DNA of 43,722 nucleotides from Plasmopara viticola (Eukaryota > Oomycota > Peronosporomycetes > Peronosporales > Peronosporaceae), in assembly GCA_001695595.3 (NCBI GenBank), contig MBPM02000265.1, forward strand, positions 1 to 43,722. The letters run 5' to 3'. The notes under the pieces are model-generated. The model had not been told where the DNA came from, searched no databases, and saw nothing but the letters and a program-made list of their open reading frames with translations. Position numbers and translations under genes: made by a program. Positions 1-10,771 of this stretch are shown in pieces; the first letter of the stretch is position 1, and every line of letters starts with the position of its first letter.

Positions 1-640
1 CAAGATTACTCTACTTGAAGCTGCTGCAAGCTGGTTCTGCTTTCGCTGTGGCAAGGATAGCGAGCATCATCATCACGGTTTTCATCGTTTGGCGTCCGTG
101 GACGAACCCTTGTTGCCGATAGCTTTGCCCATGAGCTCGCTGAGCTCGGGCGGCCATTACTTTGGTAACTATTTTGTACGCGGCTGAGCTCGGGCGGCCA
201 TTACTTTGGTAACTATTTTGTACGCGGTTTGGAGTAGCGAGATCGGACGATAGTCCATCGCATCATCCGAATCGCCGCTCTTCTTGAGGGGAATGATGAG
301 AGGCTCCAGAAAGGTTTGGGGTGGCTCACCTTCCTTGAGTAACTCGTTGCTGATAGGCGTGAGCGCTGGCACGAAGACGGACTGTGTGTCCTTGAAGAAA
401 TTATTTAAGACCATCTGTGCCCGCTTGTTTGTGCCGAATAAGGGCTGAAATTGCATCCATGACCTCTTGCTCCACTACTGGATTCATGAGAAGGTTTTTG
501 TCCGTTGGCGAAAGCTTCGGGTCAGCAGGTATCGGCACGAACTTATCAACTTCACGCTCGGGGTCAGCATCCGGAACTTTGCTATGAATAGTGCCCAGTA
601 TCGGAGACCATTCACTTGCAAATTTGGTCGCTAGGGTCAT
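1..640 (-). pseudogene. Reverse transcriptase N-terminal part of LINE, broken
   Basis: Three minus-strand frames together resemble the first part of a LINE reverse transcriptase. The frame 640-401 holds AGTDG, typical of the region before RT motif 1. The frame 456-169 holds PLIIPLKKSG and YRPISLLQTAYKI, the classic PI-x-K and YRPISLL motifs. Near 100-40 a further frame reads GFVHGRQTMKTVMMML, matching the next RT block, followed by a stop. At least two frame changes and a 44-bp tandem duplication (140-227) interrupt it, so it is not functional as shown. The catalytic YxDD block would lie beyond the left edge. Confidence 0.85.
140..227. repeat. 44-bp perfect tandem duplication
   Basis: Positions 140-183 and 184-227 carry the same 44 bases back to back (starting CTGAGCTCGGGCGGCC). 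The length is not a multiple of three, so the duplication shifts the RT frame in which it lies. It may be a real mutation or an assembly artefact. Confidence 0.9.
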
Positions 641-854
641 TTCACGCTGGAATCCAGCACCATGAATGTGCCGGACATTTGCAATAGTTTGATCACGCTC
701 CCAATTTGACGCCCGCTAGAAAAACCACCGAAGGCGGTCTGTTGTCCGTTCTAGTCGTTGGCCGAGATGGATGATATGTTCAACTCTTCGCTCTTCCATG
801 GTGACCTCGAGCAGATCTTTTTTCTCGTGAGTAAGTGTACTCGACTCTGGACGT

Positions 855-1844
855 TTAATTTGTGCCTGAACGCCTTCCGCCTCTTCTTTCTTGCTGAATG
901 AGCCGGCCAATGCACGTTCCGCATTTTTGCACCGTGCTATCCCATGTTTGAACAGTCTTCTGTCGCCCAATGCCTTCCTCTGCAAGGGCGTCCAGCAGCG
1001 CCTCTAGTACACGCTCTGGTTGAGATGATCGGATGGGGTATACAATCCCGCGTTTCCTCGCATTGGCTCTTTCTTGAGGCTGTGTTCCCGATAGATCCAA
1101 CACTACTCGTTGGTGATCCGATGGTGTGGAGAATTCGAGGACTAATAACCACTGCTCTCTAGCCGTCCACAAATACGATACATAAAGTCGGGCTAATCTG
1201 CTTGCTGTCTCCGGCCCCCAATACGTGAAGTACTCTGTATTTTCCAGTTGGTCTGCTCCATCTTCCGTATGCCCCGCAAAGGTGCAGGCGTCTTCCAGGT
1301 GAATCTGGCACAGTAGGTCTAGTAGAGCCACGCTTTCAGCACGATCAGTCCGCTTGCCTCCGAGCCTATCTAACACTGGACTGAGGACGCAATTAAAATC
1401 GCCTGCCAGGATTGTCTCCCGATCTTCCCATGGCCATAATTGTAGTTGCCCATAAAATAGCTCTCGTTCTTGGTGGCTGTTCGGAGCGTAGACATTGACA
1501 AGAATTCGTTCTTGTAGCTTGATCGCGATGACCATCCGCGTTCACCGATCTTGAAGCCATAATGATACCTGGTCCGCTATGCTGGGATGTAAAAGGATAG
1601 CTACACCTCCCGCTTTGGTGTTGCCGATGCTCCAACACGACAACTGATTGCTGTCTTTGTGGAACTGTTGGCCCCATAGACGTCTCCAATCTCTCTGTAA
1701 ATTCTCTGCTTCTGCTACTGTGCTGACATGCGTTTCCTGGATCATCCACACGGGAGGAGCTTCATGGCGGGGTGCTCTCCTCCAGGCTTCCATCCAGCGC
1801 AATCTGTTCTCTTTCACAAAACCACGGACGTTCTGAGTGTCCAA
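855..1844 (-). pseudogene. LINE endonuclease (EEP / AP-endonuclease-like) domain, frame broken
   Basis: This would encode the endonuclease that nicks target DNA for LINE insertion. The minus-strand frame 1844-1542 starts with TQNVRG and contains QETHV (the catalytic Glu block) and GGVAILLHPS. The next frame, 1535-855, contains VNVYAPN, GDFNC (catalytic Asp/Asn block) and SDHQRVVL (terminal Asp-His block). Block order and spacing match the EEP fold. The two halves sit in different frames with a break near 1540. Downstream residues rich in Arg, Gln and Glu form the linker towards the RT. Confidence 0.85.
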
Positions 1845-3428
1845 TCTCCACTGATTGTTGGATCATGCCCGTCTACGCCTCTTCTTTTCCACTGGCTTAC
1901 GATCTTGCATGTATACATGACGTCCATAGACGTCATCTGTCGCTCCATTATTCATACTCATTGGGGCTACAGCTGTGAGCTCTGGGCTGGCTTTAATACT
2001 CCTGTTCCCAATCCCTTCATCCTCGCTCCACAGCGTCAGAGAAGAAGCGGGCAACTTCCCCCCAGTCTTCATTGCGGCGGGATGCCGAATAAGCTTCTCG
2101 GTATCCTGCATTCATGTCGAGCGCGCGCAAGTGCCGCGTCAACTTGAAGATGCAGCTATTATCCTGCTCCTCTTCGCTTCCTGTGAGTACGCGAAGCTCC
2201 TTCTCGTAGATGACGGCGCACAGTAAATGTTGCGCTAGACGTGATTTGTTTTTAAGGTCGCACAGCTTAAGGATGTGATCTTTCTCATAGTTTTTGCTCC
2301 GCATGCGTATCCAGTCGTCACTGTTGTCAATGAGAAGGGCTTAATGTTGCGGAAGCAGCCTCGTTAGTTCGGCCATCCACTCGTCAATCCATTTCCTGGT
2401 TAAGCTGTCGGTTGTCTGACTTCGGTTGGCTTCCAGACGGCCGCTCATACATTCGTATCTCCAGGCTTCTGTCCAGACCTCGAGTATTTGATCTTCCAAC
2501 GATTTTAGCACTTTTCAGGGAATTCAAAAAGTTGACACATGAGGACTAGTTGAACAGGTTTTCGTTGTGCAGTGTATCGCCTGCACCGTACTCGTTATCA
2601 GCGGAATTGATGCCGTTGCTGTTGTCGGACACACTTCGCCAAACTTCTTCCAGCGTTCTGCATAGTTTGTAGAGATGCATCGCTCCTGGTCCGCCTTGCT
2701 TGCGCCCGACATCGGCTCATCGGTCATCGGCTCCACAGTCGACGATGAGTGCTCCGTCGTGGACTTCATGATACGGCGGGTGCATTCCGCTTCCATTGGA
2801 GTCAGCGGGTGCGGCCGATAAGAAGCTTTGGTCTCTGTCGTCTTGACACGGCTTGTCGTTCCTCGAACGTGCATTAGCCCATGCGCGAAATTGGCGCTGG
2901 ACTACCTGTGTGACTAATAGAAATCCCCGTCTGGACCAGCGACCGGAGAGATGTGCAGATCGCGTTCTTCTGCTGAGCTTTAGTATCCCGTGCTTGCCAT
3001 TGTCTCATCGTTTCATGCGGGATCTGATATTGTTGCATGAGGGCTGCTACTTCGTCGGAGGCCTCGGCAGACACGGCCATCACCCGCAATTGCTCTCTTT
3101 AGGGAAGTGAGAGTCGAGACGCGGCGTTGACCAGGAACGATAACAGTTCAATGTATCGTGTTGGATTCGCCTGTTCTAAGACGAGATGGATGTCACACTT
3201 GAGGTCGTGCGAGATCATCATTCCAGCGAGCTTGATTCGAAGCTCGGCGATGTTGCCGTCCCATTGCGAGTGACTCCATCCTTCCCGAGAGAGATCCCTG
3301 GCTTGGATGTCCTCACTTTGACCTGGTGCTTGAGCTTCTCTTAGCGGCTTAATGGCTGCTGCATCAGCTGGCGTCGGCTGCTTTACAGCCTGCTTCCTTT
3401 CATATATGAACGCCGAGTAATGGTCGCT
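1845..3428 (-). other. Degenerate interior of the LINE
   Basis: There is no recognisable domain here. Minus-strand open fragments at 2017-2304, 2524-2874 and 2874-3089 are plausible remains of the linker between the OTU-like domain and the endonuclease, but stops separate them. Nothing suggests an independent gene. Confidence 0.5.
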
Positions 3429-5735
3429 TCAATGCCTGATGACTGGTGGCGAAGTATTCCCTCGCTTCTTTGCTAGACGAATGAGAGCAGTGCATTTCCC
3501 TACTTGTAGCGAAATGTGCTGTCCGATTTCAACCGTCTCCTTTCCACGCTGAGTTATGCTTGCTTTGTACATTGAACAATACCACTGCTTCTTTTGATCT
3601 GTATTGAATGCCAAGACAAAGATTTCACGCTGCAGAAAGTTGGCTGCCATTGCCAATAGCTCACTGCACCCCCAATTGTACCTTGGGATAACCGCCTCTC
3701 GGTCAGGCGGTGAAGCGGCGTACTCCTTCAAGTACCACTTAAATTGCTTAGTAGATTCCTGTGGCTCCATGCCTTCCCAGCCACGCTGGACGTTGACAAG
3801 CGTTGTTGTGCGCACGTAGTGATTAAATTGCTCTTGTAAATGCAGTTGACCGGTCCTACATATTCCTTGCTTCAAGCTCCGAGTTATTGCTTCCAGACTG
3901 TCATTTTGAGATGCCAAGTCGTTGTCCACAAGAGCTTGAGCTAGCGCCATCGCCATACAATTACCTTTGGCTGGGGTTGTCACCTGACAAAGGGCTAGAG
4001 TGGTTTCTATCTCGGAAAATTTTTTTAGCTCTTCCCCAGAGTACCTTTCTGGTTGCTTCGGCTTGCCCAGTGGCTGCGCGGCCTGCTTAATCGCTGTTCT
4101 TAGAGCCCTTCGCTCCCGCACCTTTCGCCTTATCAGTTGAGACACTGTAAGGAGCTTCGGAGGTTTCACCTGCACGAGATGCAGCTTCGCTTTCTCCGCT
4201 GAAGTTATCTGTACTGGTGCTTTTTCCTCCAGGTCGTTATCCGAAGGAATGTCAATGGGCCCAGTACTTCGGAGTCGACGGTCAAAATGATTCTCAACCA
4301 CTTCGTCATCGTCATCATCATCGTCATCGCATGCCAGCACGTCGAACCTTGACCGTTCGACTTGCGGCGTTTGCGGAAGAGCGGCTGCTTGAGCATAAAG
4401 CGTCCTGCCCTTCCGCAGTGGAGTCGTTATCCACTTCTTTTTCGGTCTCGGTTGCACTGGCATCTCTTGCGTCGAGTGATCCTGGTGTGATACTCCAGGT
4501 GGCCCCGGGGCTGCTGTTTCTGGTTGCCGTTCAGAGGGTGAGGGCTTCTGCGCGGGTCGAGCTAGTGACATCGCTGCTTGGGCCGCTTTCTGCGCGTCCT
4601 GTTGCAGCTCTAGCCGTTTCTTCGTTACCTGATTTAGTTCATCTAGACTAGCAAAAGGTTTCATTCTATCTTCCAGCTCAGCAACTTCTTTGTCGAGGGC
4701 CACCCGGCTTCCTGATCCAAGAAGCTGAGTGTCAGTGTAATTGCATCTTACCATGGGATGGCCCAGGTTTCCGCATCTTAGACATTGCAGTCTTTGTCTC
4801 ATATGAGGGTGCTGCAGCACCAGCGTCCTGCCGTACCACATGATTCTCACTATACCCCGGAGAAAGTCAGGGCATTCGATGGAGTGCACTGTAAGCCTCC
4901 GCTTCGTCGAAGTTCTAGACTCCGGACGACATAGATCCATGTCCTCCAAGTCAAACTTGGTTGTACTTTGTCGCTGCAGGTACGCCGACAACAGGCTCAA
5001 ATCCGTAAAGCGCGTAACATAATGTATGTCCACCTCGTATTTTCGCTGCTGCGTCAACCTCGTTCCAGCTCTTCTGAGCTGACGAGCCCACACTGAGCCG
5101 GAGTCCGACTGGTGTGGGTTGGCGAGACGGTACACGATCCTGTTGAAGAGAACCGGCACATGCTGGAATTGTCTCGCTGTCGCCCGATCAAAAAAGAAAG
5201 TATGCACACTGCGTGTGACATGGTTGTAGCTGATCGTTTTTACCAAGGTCAGCATCTTACGCAGCTCCGGCGTGTTAGCACGTAACTCTTCAGCCGCGAC
5301 GCGGACATCTTTTTGAATCGTGCGCGTTTGTTGTCGACACGACGGGATCGTTGTCCGTCCACGAAGCTGAAGCTGAATTTCACCTTCAACCTGACTTTGG
5401 ATGGTCCGGTGGAGCCGCGGCCGTTCTTGCGAGTCTAGCACACTCTTGAGAAATGCCGGAGCCCGTCGACACACCATAGTTCCTTCCACTAGGCTTCCAA
5501 TGATTTTCCATTCATCCTTCGTGCCAGGTCGTAGTCCGTATCCCACTGTCGCAGCAGCCAGCTGCGTACAGATTGCCCGAAGCGCCGCTATTTTAGTCTG
5601 TGAGAAGGCTGCCGGGTTGAACATGAAGTCTTGATAATACAAGATTCGGCTGTGGTTCCGGTTTGGTTCGTGGCCGATCGTCGGTCGCCTTTCACCATCG
5701 CTGCCCATTGATTTAGTGGTTTTGTCGTCGCACAC
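3429..5735 (-). CDS. LINE ORF1-like protein with CCHC knuckle and OTU-like cysteine protease domain
   Basis: This 768-residue open frame is the longest intact part of the LINE. The N-terminal half is basic and has a CCHC zinc knuckle near residues 317-331 (CLRCGNLGHPMVRC, spacing C-x2-C-x4-H-x4-C), as in nucleic-acid-binding gag proteins. A Pro/Gln-rich linker and an acidic Asp run follow (about residues 455-490). The C-terminal 190 residues resemble an OTU-type cysteine protease: GNCMAMALAQAL near residue 591 matches the catalytic Cys block, and NWGCSELLAMA matches the second conserved block. The terminal His block usually seen in OTU enzymes is not evident; the matching spot reads GKCTALIRL, so activity is doubtful. 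The first Met may not be the true start, since the frame is degraded upstream (5736-6436). It is probably part of one polyprotein with the endonuclease and RT. Confidence 0.75.
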   Translation of the reverse strand: MCDDKTTKSMGSDGERRPTIGHEPNRNHSRILYYQDFMFNPAAFSQTKIAALRAICTQLAAATVGYGLRPGTKDEWKIIGSLVEGTMVCRRAPAFLKSVLDSQERPRLHRTIQSQVEGEIQLQLRGRTTIPSCRQQTRTIQKDVRVAAEELRANTPELRKMLTLVKTISYNHVTRSVHTFFFDRATARQFQHVPVLFNRIVYRLANPHQSDSGSVWARQLRRAGTRLTQQRKYEVDIHYVTRFTDLSLLSAYLQRQSTTKFDLEDMDLCRPESRTSTKRRLTVHSIECPDFLRGIVRIMWYGRTLVLQHPHMRQRLQCLRCGNLGHPMVRCNYTDTQLLGSGSRVALDKEVAELEDRMKPFASLDELNQVTKKRLELQQDAQKAAQAAMSLARPAQKPSPSERQPETAAPGPPGVSHQDHSTQEMPVQPRPKKKWITTPLRKGRTLYAQAAALPQTPQVERSRFDVLACDDDDDDDDEVVENHFDRRLRSTGPIDIPSDNDLEEKAPVQITSAEKAKLHLVQVKPPKLLTVSQLIRRKVRERRALRTAIKQAAQPLGKPKQPERYSGEELKKFSEIETTLALCQVTTPAKGNCMAMALAQALVDNDLASQNDSLEAITRSLKQGICRTGQLHLQEQFNHYVRTTTLVNVQRGWEGMEPQESTKQFKWYLKEYAASPPDREAVIPRYNWGCSELLAMAANFLQREIFVLAFNTDQKKQWYCSMYKASITQRGKETVEIGQHISLQVGKCTALIRLAKKRGNTSPPVIRH

Positions 5736-6436
5736 TTGACCTTGCTGATCATCCTATGCATGATCGTTTTGAACGGCCAGGACGTGTTGTAGAGATCCTG
5801 CGTTGCTGCTTGAGCCTGGCGTTCCCACTCTTTGAAAGATCCGCTCCCCACTACACAGAGCTCCTTGAACAGCTTGCACAAGAGCAGTTTTTCATCTCTT
5901 TTTAGCTTTGGGTAGCGCTACTTCCCACTGGAAATCAAGTCCCTATCTACCGAGATTTTGTCATGCGCAATGCGGTACAAATCTCCAATCGTTATTTTTC
6001 AGGACAAGCGCGGTAGCTCTTCCGGAAAGCATTTCATCTCGGCCACTACCGCGTCAAACATTTCGTATGGTCGGACATCGGTCGTGTCAGCTCCAGCCAC
6101 TCCGGGAGCCGGCTTCGCGGCGGCGTCTCTCATCTGTGTCGCCGCTCTATGCTGCTTTGTTCCGTTTGACGCGTTTGGTTGATGCACTGACGGCTTAGTC
6201 TCAATCTTAACATTTGCATCTGCTGTTGGGCTGTCAACGACTGGAGCTTTAGATTGTTCGAGCCCTGATCCTTCCATATCGTCGTCTAGTCCTTCCGACA
6301 TATGTTGGACCTCGCCAGCGAACGAATCTTGGCTCGGGCCGTCGTCACTATTCCCACCGCTTTCTGCTGTTGTCGGGGCACCTCCTGTCTCGGTTGCCAG
6401 GTCTGGCGGTTGTGGCGCGGGATCCGGTGGCTGCAC
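5736..6436 (-). pseudogene. Broken 5' part of LINE ORF1-like region
   Basis: Two minus-strand fragments (6436-5999, rich in Pro, Gly, Asp and Ser; 5881-5588, with Trp and basic residues) lie directly upstream of the long gag/OTU frame in different frames. Composition and position fit the disordered N-terminus of the same protein. No domain is recognised. Confidence 0.5.
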
Positions 6437-7002
6437 CTTGCCGGGTCCTTCGGAGCCCTCATAGTGCTCGAAGGTCGGGGGAAGGGGGAAGGACGCTGTA
6501 CGCCAACCAAGTATTCACTGAGTGGAAACTGTGTACTCGAATCCTTTCGAACGCCGACAGCTGGTACAGGGCTGCCAGGGCTTTGCTCGGTGCGCTGCTA
6601 ATTCGAAAGTGAAAGAATGCTATTTTGTCGACGCTGCAAAAAAATGGACGCAGGGGTCTAGCTCTACCCCTTCCACACCGCGCGCTGGTGTGGCTATAAA
6701 GAGTCTTGCCCAAGACGCTCACGAGGCTTACACACATTATTTTACCAGCCATGATTGGCTTGTTGATAGACTTTAACCGAACTTTTATAAGACAGGTTGC
6801 TCTACAGCCGTATTGCAGGGGCGAATCAAAGGTATATACCTTTTTCTTTTAACTGTGATCACCCATAGTACTTGGGTTAGCTCAATAGCAACTTCGCAAA
6901 TTCGGGATTACATCTGACTACAAATGATTGTTTACGGCGTCATGTTGAAACTGCACCACAACAGTCTTTCTAGAATCATGCTACTTTGATTTATTTTACA
7001 GA
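6437..7002. other. Stretch with no recognised gene; probable LINE 5' flank
   Basis: Short overlapping open frames on both strands look like chance or LINE 5' UTR sequence. A TATAAA string occurs near 6695 on the plus strand. I see no protein domain. The stretch ends where the inverted segmental duplication begins (about 7003). Confidence 0.5.
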
Positions 7003-7680
7003 CACAAGAACACATTAGACCTAAAATATCATCGAAGGCACACACGCCTTGCACCACAAACGAAAACGCAAGCGCGATATTCGGCTTATCGATTGCCAAG
7101 TTCCTAAAAAGATCTGCCAATTGCAGACACAACAAGGAGAAGACATCATTGGGTAGGAGAGATTGACCACGGTCAACGCAACCGTGAAACTTTTGCTGAC
7201 GGCATGGTGCATCCCAAGTGCCGGACCCTCACGGCTACTCAGAAATAGCACGTCTTGAGCTTCTGTTGCGCACGTCTGGCACCGACACGTATCGTTGTAA
7301 CGACCCGGGCGTCACGACATCACCTCGCGATGTCAACAACATACAAAACGTTGATCGCAGACGTGTTTTGGCAGGTCGCCCACCCCTCTTCGCACTGCTT
7401 GACGGCCCGGAGATTGTTGCTTCCGTTAATCCACCGTACCCATCCAATTTGACGAATAGCGGTGGCCTACCAACCTCCTCATCGTATCTTTCTCGGCAAA
7501 GGAAATCTGCAGCTCGTTTTCCACTATGCCCACCTACGAGACGAATCGTTTGGGCTTGCCACTACTGCATGTTGTGGGGGTCACAGCCACGCCACATCGC
7601 AAACGTTTACAATCGCATACTGCTTCATGGTAGCAGAAAAGGAAGAAAAGTATTTCTGGGCAGACCGCTTGTTGGGAAAT
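7003..7680. other. Duplicated noncoding flank of truncated DNAJC11
   Basis: This segment is the inverted counterpart of about 24060-24722. Several open frames occur but are not conserved as protein between the two copies. It directly abuts the point where both truncated DNAJC11 copies stop, so the junction predates the duplication. Confidence 0.6.
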
Positions 7681-8934
7681 GAGCACGACGAAGCGGACAC
7701 TGCCACGGGTAAAGCCTTATCGTTGCGTGACGCCTGCCCGTGCGAGCAAGACACCGATTGCCACGCGTGTACGATGCGAGTGTTCTCGACTCGTGCCCGT
7801 GACGGTGGAGACGCCCGCCATCATACTCGCGCGCAAGGAAAGTCTAATGGTGGAGGCACTGGTGATTGCGCGACGCACTTGCAGCGAGAGATTCAGACCC
7901 GCTGCGTTCACTGCGACGGCTGCCGTGGCCGTCTGCGTGTCCGTGTCGTGCCCAAGGGATCCCAAGAGGCCGTCACGTGTACTCCACATCATGGAGCCAT
8001 GGAGTTGTGAAGCCAAGAGATGGTTCACACCCACGGACAGGTCGAGTCCGTGCTCGTCGAGCTCGGGAATGAGCATAAAGACCGTGTACCGCGACATGGG
8101 TTGACTCAGTTGACAGTGCAGCTTGGGCACCGAGCCGAGTTGACTCGAGAGCGTGACGGATGGGAGACTTGGGTTAAATGACTTGTACGACAGTGCCGTG
8201 GTGAAGCCACCCATGGTCAGGCCGAGTCGGTCGTACATAAAGCCCCCACTTGACAACTTGGTTGTACGAGACAAGGTAAAGTCCGTCCGTTGATGGAGTG
8301 TCATTTGCGTCCGAGCCACGTAGTGGACGTGAGTGTCCAAGAGGTGACGGAACGCTTGCATGGGTGCGTGGACCCAGTTGGACATATCGACATGCATGGC
8401 CAGTTCGCTATGGGACACGAATTGGACGTCGAGAGCCTGTTCGTGCCGTTGCCGCACGAGCTTTTCCATGTATTGTTGCAGCTCGTTGCGTGTTTGCAAG
8501 TGGAAGCCGACCATGTTTTGTGAAGCGATGTGATCTTGTTCGAGGACCTGGATGCCCTGTCATTCGTTTAAACAGACCATGAACGGCAGGACACTGTTTC
8601 GGTATTAAATTTGAGAATTCCATGAGGAAAGCGTAAAATAGTACTGTCCTTACCTTTTCGCCGTACATGTCATGGACGTGCCGTTTGATTAGATCAATTA
8701 ATACTTTGTACGCACGATCGTTGTGCATTGGCTGCTGCCACAATCTCCGCGTGGCCTTGACGTCGTCGATCCGGATGGAAGTCACGCGAGAGCGAGAGGA
8801 AGCGGTTGCGGATTTCACTACTTGAAGCATCACGTTCCACACCGAGTAGGACATAGTGATCACGCTCGATTTGGCGCCACGAAGTCGCGTCTTCTCCGGG
8901 CGGTAGAGCCTTGCTGTCTGCTGCCATCGAAATC
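7680..8934 (-). pseudogene. Truncated DNAJC11-like pseudogene, copy 1
   Basis: The minus strand reads from an ATG at 8934 with a J-domain (YYVLLGV-like block, HPD motif in FHPDRRR). It continues through the former intron into the beta-barrel-like middle region (GFHLQTRNELQQYMEKL onwards, 8523-7717). Relative to the intact gene at 28307-30406, about 11 bases are missing after the NAQ codons of exon 1 (near 8725), which shifts the frame. A stop follows GVTQR near 7717, and the whole C-terminal part is lost at about 7680 after the FTRGSVRFVV-encoding sequence. The break is identical in copy 2 (22809-24055), so truncation came first and duplication second. It is unlikely to make a working co-chaperone. 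Confidence 0.9.
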
Positions 8935-9136
8935 TCCTTGTGTTTGTACCACTTCACCCTCAAATTAAATATGTATCACGTCTCCAGCTAAATACTATAA
9001 GATGATAGAGTCACAAGATGATTGGATGGTGAATATTTGGCTCCCCTCGCACAATCCCATTCTTGATTTTGTACCAGCTGCAAGATCCAAACCTTTTCTC
9101 ACTCTCCCTTTATATTGCAACGTCTCAAGCCACACC
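8935..9136. promoter_or_regulatory. Divergent intergenic region between truncated DNAJC11 and WY effector
   Basis: These 202 bp separate the starts of two divergent genes. A TC-rich run with TTTATATTG just before the effector ATG (about 9098-9117) resembles an oomycete initiator-type core but does not match it cleanly. A similar string precedes the effector fragment at 21004. The promoter role is inferred from position and from conservation among copies. Confidence 0.4.
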
Positions 9137-10771
9137 ATGCGCGTACTCATCTTCGTACGTACTGCCATCATTTTCTTTTTTAATTTAAGCATTTGTTACG
9201 GCACTACCTCGAATACAAGACGCGATGACAGAGACAAGGCCTCGTTTCATGGCACGAACGAGGAGGCGAGAGGAAATGGATTGGTGGATTATTTTAGTCA
9301 GCCGGCTGTGCACATGATTAACCAAAATGTTAAAAAAAAAGCCATGCGGATTCAAAAATTATCGCGAAAATTAGAGAAGGCGCTCATGCGTAAGAGACGA
9401 GTGAAGTTAAGCACGATAAAGCATCATGCGCATTGGCTTGATATGAAAGACAAAGCGTACGAATGGTTAAAAAAACCATTAGTCCACCCAAAGGATGTGT
9501 TTTCGTATTTGAGCCTTCAAAGCATCTTTCATCACGGCATGGACCCAGTCAAATTGGGTCACGACCCCAAGCTTCTTATGTGGTTTTTCTATATTGATTC
9601 TTATAGGGCTAGAAGCACCATGAGTTCAAATACCGCACCATTTAACGACAAGGACCTTTTATATTTTTTGGCTAAACACATTCAGCCACGACCGAGTTCC
9701 GAATTGACGTTTCCGCTTCATGATCCATCCGTGTATGATCCGTTTTTACAAGTCGTGACACTATTTAACTATTATCGACGCAAGCAAGTTCTGACGCAAT
9801 TTGCTGAGGGTATGCTGACGTATATGGTCACGGATCGAATAACCAAGGATTTTGTGCTTAAGGAATGGCTTCTACACAAGGAATCACCAAAATACATGTT
9901 CCTACTCTTGAGGCTCGAGAAAGAACATGCTTTGATTGGTATTGACGATGTGACTTTGTTTACTGCGTGGCTAGAATACGTGAAAATGTACTTGCAGGTG
10001 GACGATCGGAAGTTTGAACTTGGCAGCTTTATTTTGTCCATACTGCCAGAGATGTCATTGCCACGTGCGAAGGTCATGTTCGATTCCAATGCGCTCGAGA
10101 ATGTGTTGGGAGACGTAAAACACGTCAGTGAGAGCCTTGCAGCGCATGCGCGTAAAATGTGGCACCGATACCCTGACCTTGTGTTTAGACGCTTGGGAAT
10201 TTTTAACAAGAAGATTACGCCGGATAATTTTCTAGATTTCGCCAACGGGATTGCGACCGTCGCTTTTTACGCAAAATGGAGGCCATTTGATGGCGATCAG
10301 ATGTTTGATTTGCTGAGATCAAAGCATTCGTTTGATGAAGTGGTCATTCTGTTTCGAGACCTCGAGCTAGCAGCACAGCACATCAATTCTTTGAATGAAG
10401 GGCAGCGCTCCGACGTCCAGAATTATGCACACTCTATGGTGCAGTACCTGACTGATCCCTCACCCATGTTACGATTTCCAGATCGTCACGAGCATCCCAA
10501 AGTTATTTTGGATGAGCTTATTTCTCACCATGCTGATCTTTCGGTACTCAAGAGCTGTTTTCCAGCTTTTGTCGCGTATTATCGGCGTGTGGATAAGAAA
10601 AGTGTTGACGATGCCATTTACACTGCCATACAATTATTGCAAGAGAGATTGCCGGAGAATAGAGGATCGAGCATTTCGTGGCTGAATATAGTCGGAGAAT
10701 TACAGAATGGAGACGCGCGTATTAAATCAGCTTTTGAATTGCTGCAGCACGAGTTGAACGAATCCGGTTGA
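9137..10771 (+). CDS. Secreted WY-domain effector protein, paralog 1 (RxLR-less, EER-like)
   Basis: A 544-residue protein. The start at 9137 is chosen because it begins a clean signal peptide (MRVLIFVRTAIIFFFNLS, cleavage near CYG) shared by all paralogs; the open frame extends upstream but without family conservation. After cleavage there is an Arg/Asp-rich segment, then NEEARG, which resembles the EER half of the RxLR-EER translocation region. No RxLR is seen. The body is all-helical with WY-type modules: a Trp near residue 109 followed by HPKDVFSYLSL and DPKLLMWFFYIDSY, then EWLLHKESPKYMFLLLRLE followed by AWLEYVKMYL, and a third region near residue 341 (MWHRYPDLVF). Proteins of this type act inside host plant cells to suppress immunity. 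The target of this one is unknown. It is intact and lies head-to-head with truncated DNAJC11 copy 1. Confidence 0.85.
   Translation: MRVLIFVRTAIIFFFNLSICYGTTSNTRRDDRDKASFHGTNEEARGNGLVDYFSQPAVHMINQNVKKKAMRIQKLSRKLEKALMRKRRVKLSTIKHHAHWLDMKDKAYEWLKKPLVHPKDVFSYLSLQSIFHHGMDPVKLGHDPKLLMWFFYIDSYRARSTMSSNTAPFNDKDLLYFLAKHIQPRPSSELTFPLHDPSVYDPFLQVVTLFNYYRRKQVLTQFAEGMLTYMVTDRITKDFVLKEWLLHKESPKYMFLLLRLEKEHALIGIDDVTLFTAWLEYVKMYLQVDDRKFELGSFILSILPEMSLPRAKVMFDSNALENVLGDVKHVSESLAAHARKMWHRYPDLVFRRLGIFNKKITPDNFLDFANGIATVAFYAKWRPFDGDQMFDLLRSKHSFDEVVILFRDLELAAQHINSLNEGQRSDVQNYAHSMVQYLTDPSPMLRFPDRHEHPKVILDELISHHADLSVLKSCFPAFVAYYRRVDKKSVDDAIYTAIQLLQERLPENRGSSISWLNIVGELQNGDARIKSAFELLQHELNESG

Larger units (their letters stand above)
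1..6436 (-). mobile_element. Decayed APE-type non-LTR retrotransposon (LINE), 3' end off window
   Basis: Read on the minus strand, this stretch has the usual LINE order. A gag-like region with one CCHC zinc knuckle (about 4785-4741) comes first, then an OTU-like protease domain (about 4010-3450), an endonuclease/exonuclease/phosphatase domain (1844-855), and the start of a reverse transcriptase (640 to the window edge). Frames are broken by stops and shifts in most parts; only the gag/OTU frame (5735-3429) stays long and open. The element is therefore an old or poorly assembled copy, unlikely to move on its own. The 5' boundary is uncertain because no clear edge or target-site duplication is visible near 6440-6770. 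The clade is not assigned. Its 3' sequence lies outside the window, so it cannot be compared with the LINE at 15733-16876. Confidence 0.85.
7003..10490. repeat. Left arm of ~3.5-kb inverted segmental duplication
   Basis: Sequence from about 7003 to 10490 recurs on the opposite strand at about 24722 to 21215. Both arms carry, in order, a noncoding segment, a DNAJC11-like copy truncated at the same point, a short divergent intergenic region and a WY effector gene. Matching edges: 7003-7040 against 24722-24690 at the outer end, and about 10480-10490 against 21215-21225 inside the effector. The arms have diverged by substitutions and small indels. Confidence 0.85.

Noticed and set aside
7462..8010. 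Long plus-strand open frame across truncated DNAJC11 copy 1
   Set aside because: It is the antisense shadow of DNAJC11 and its flank; the same shadow frames occur opposite the other two DNAJC11 copies.
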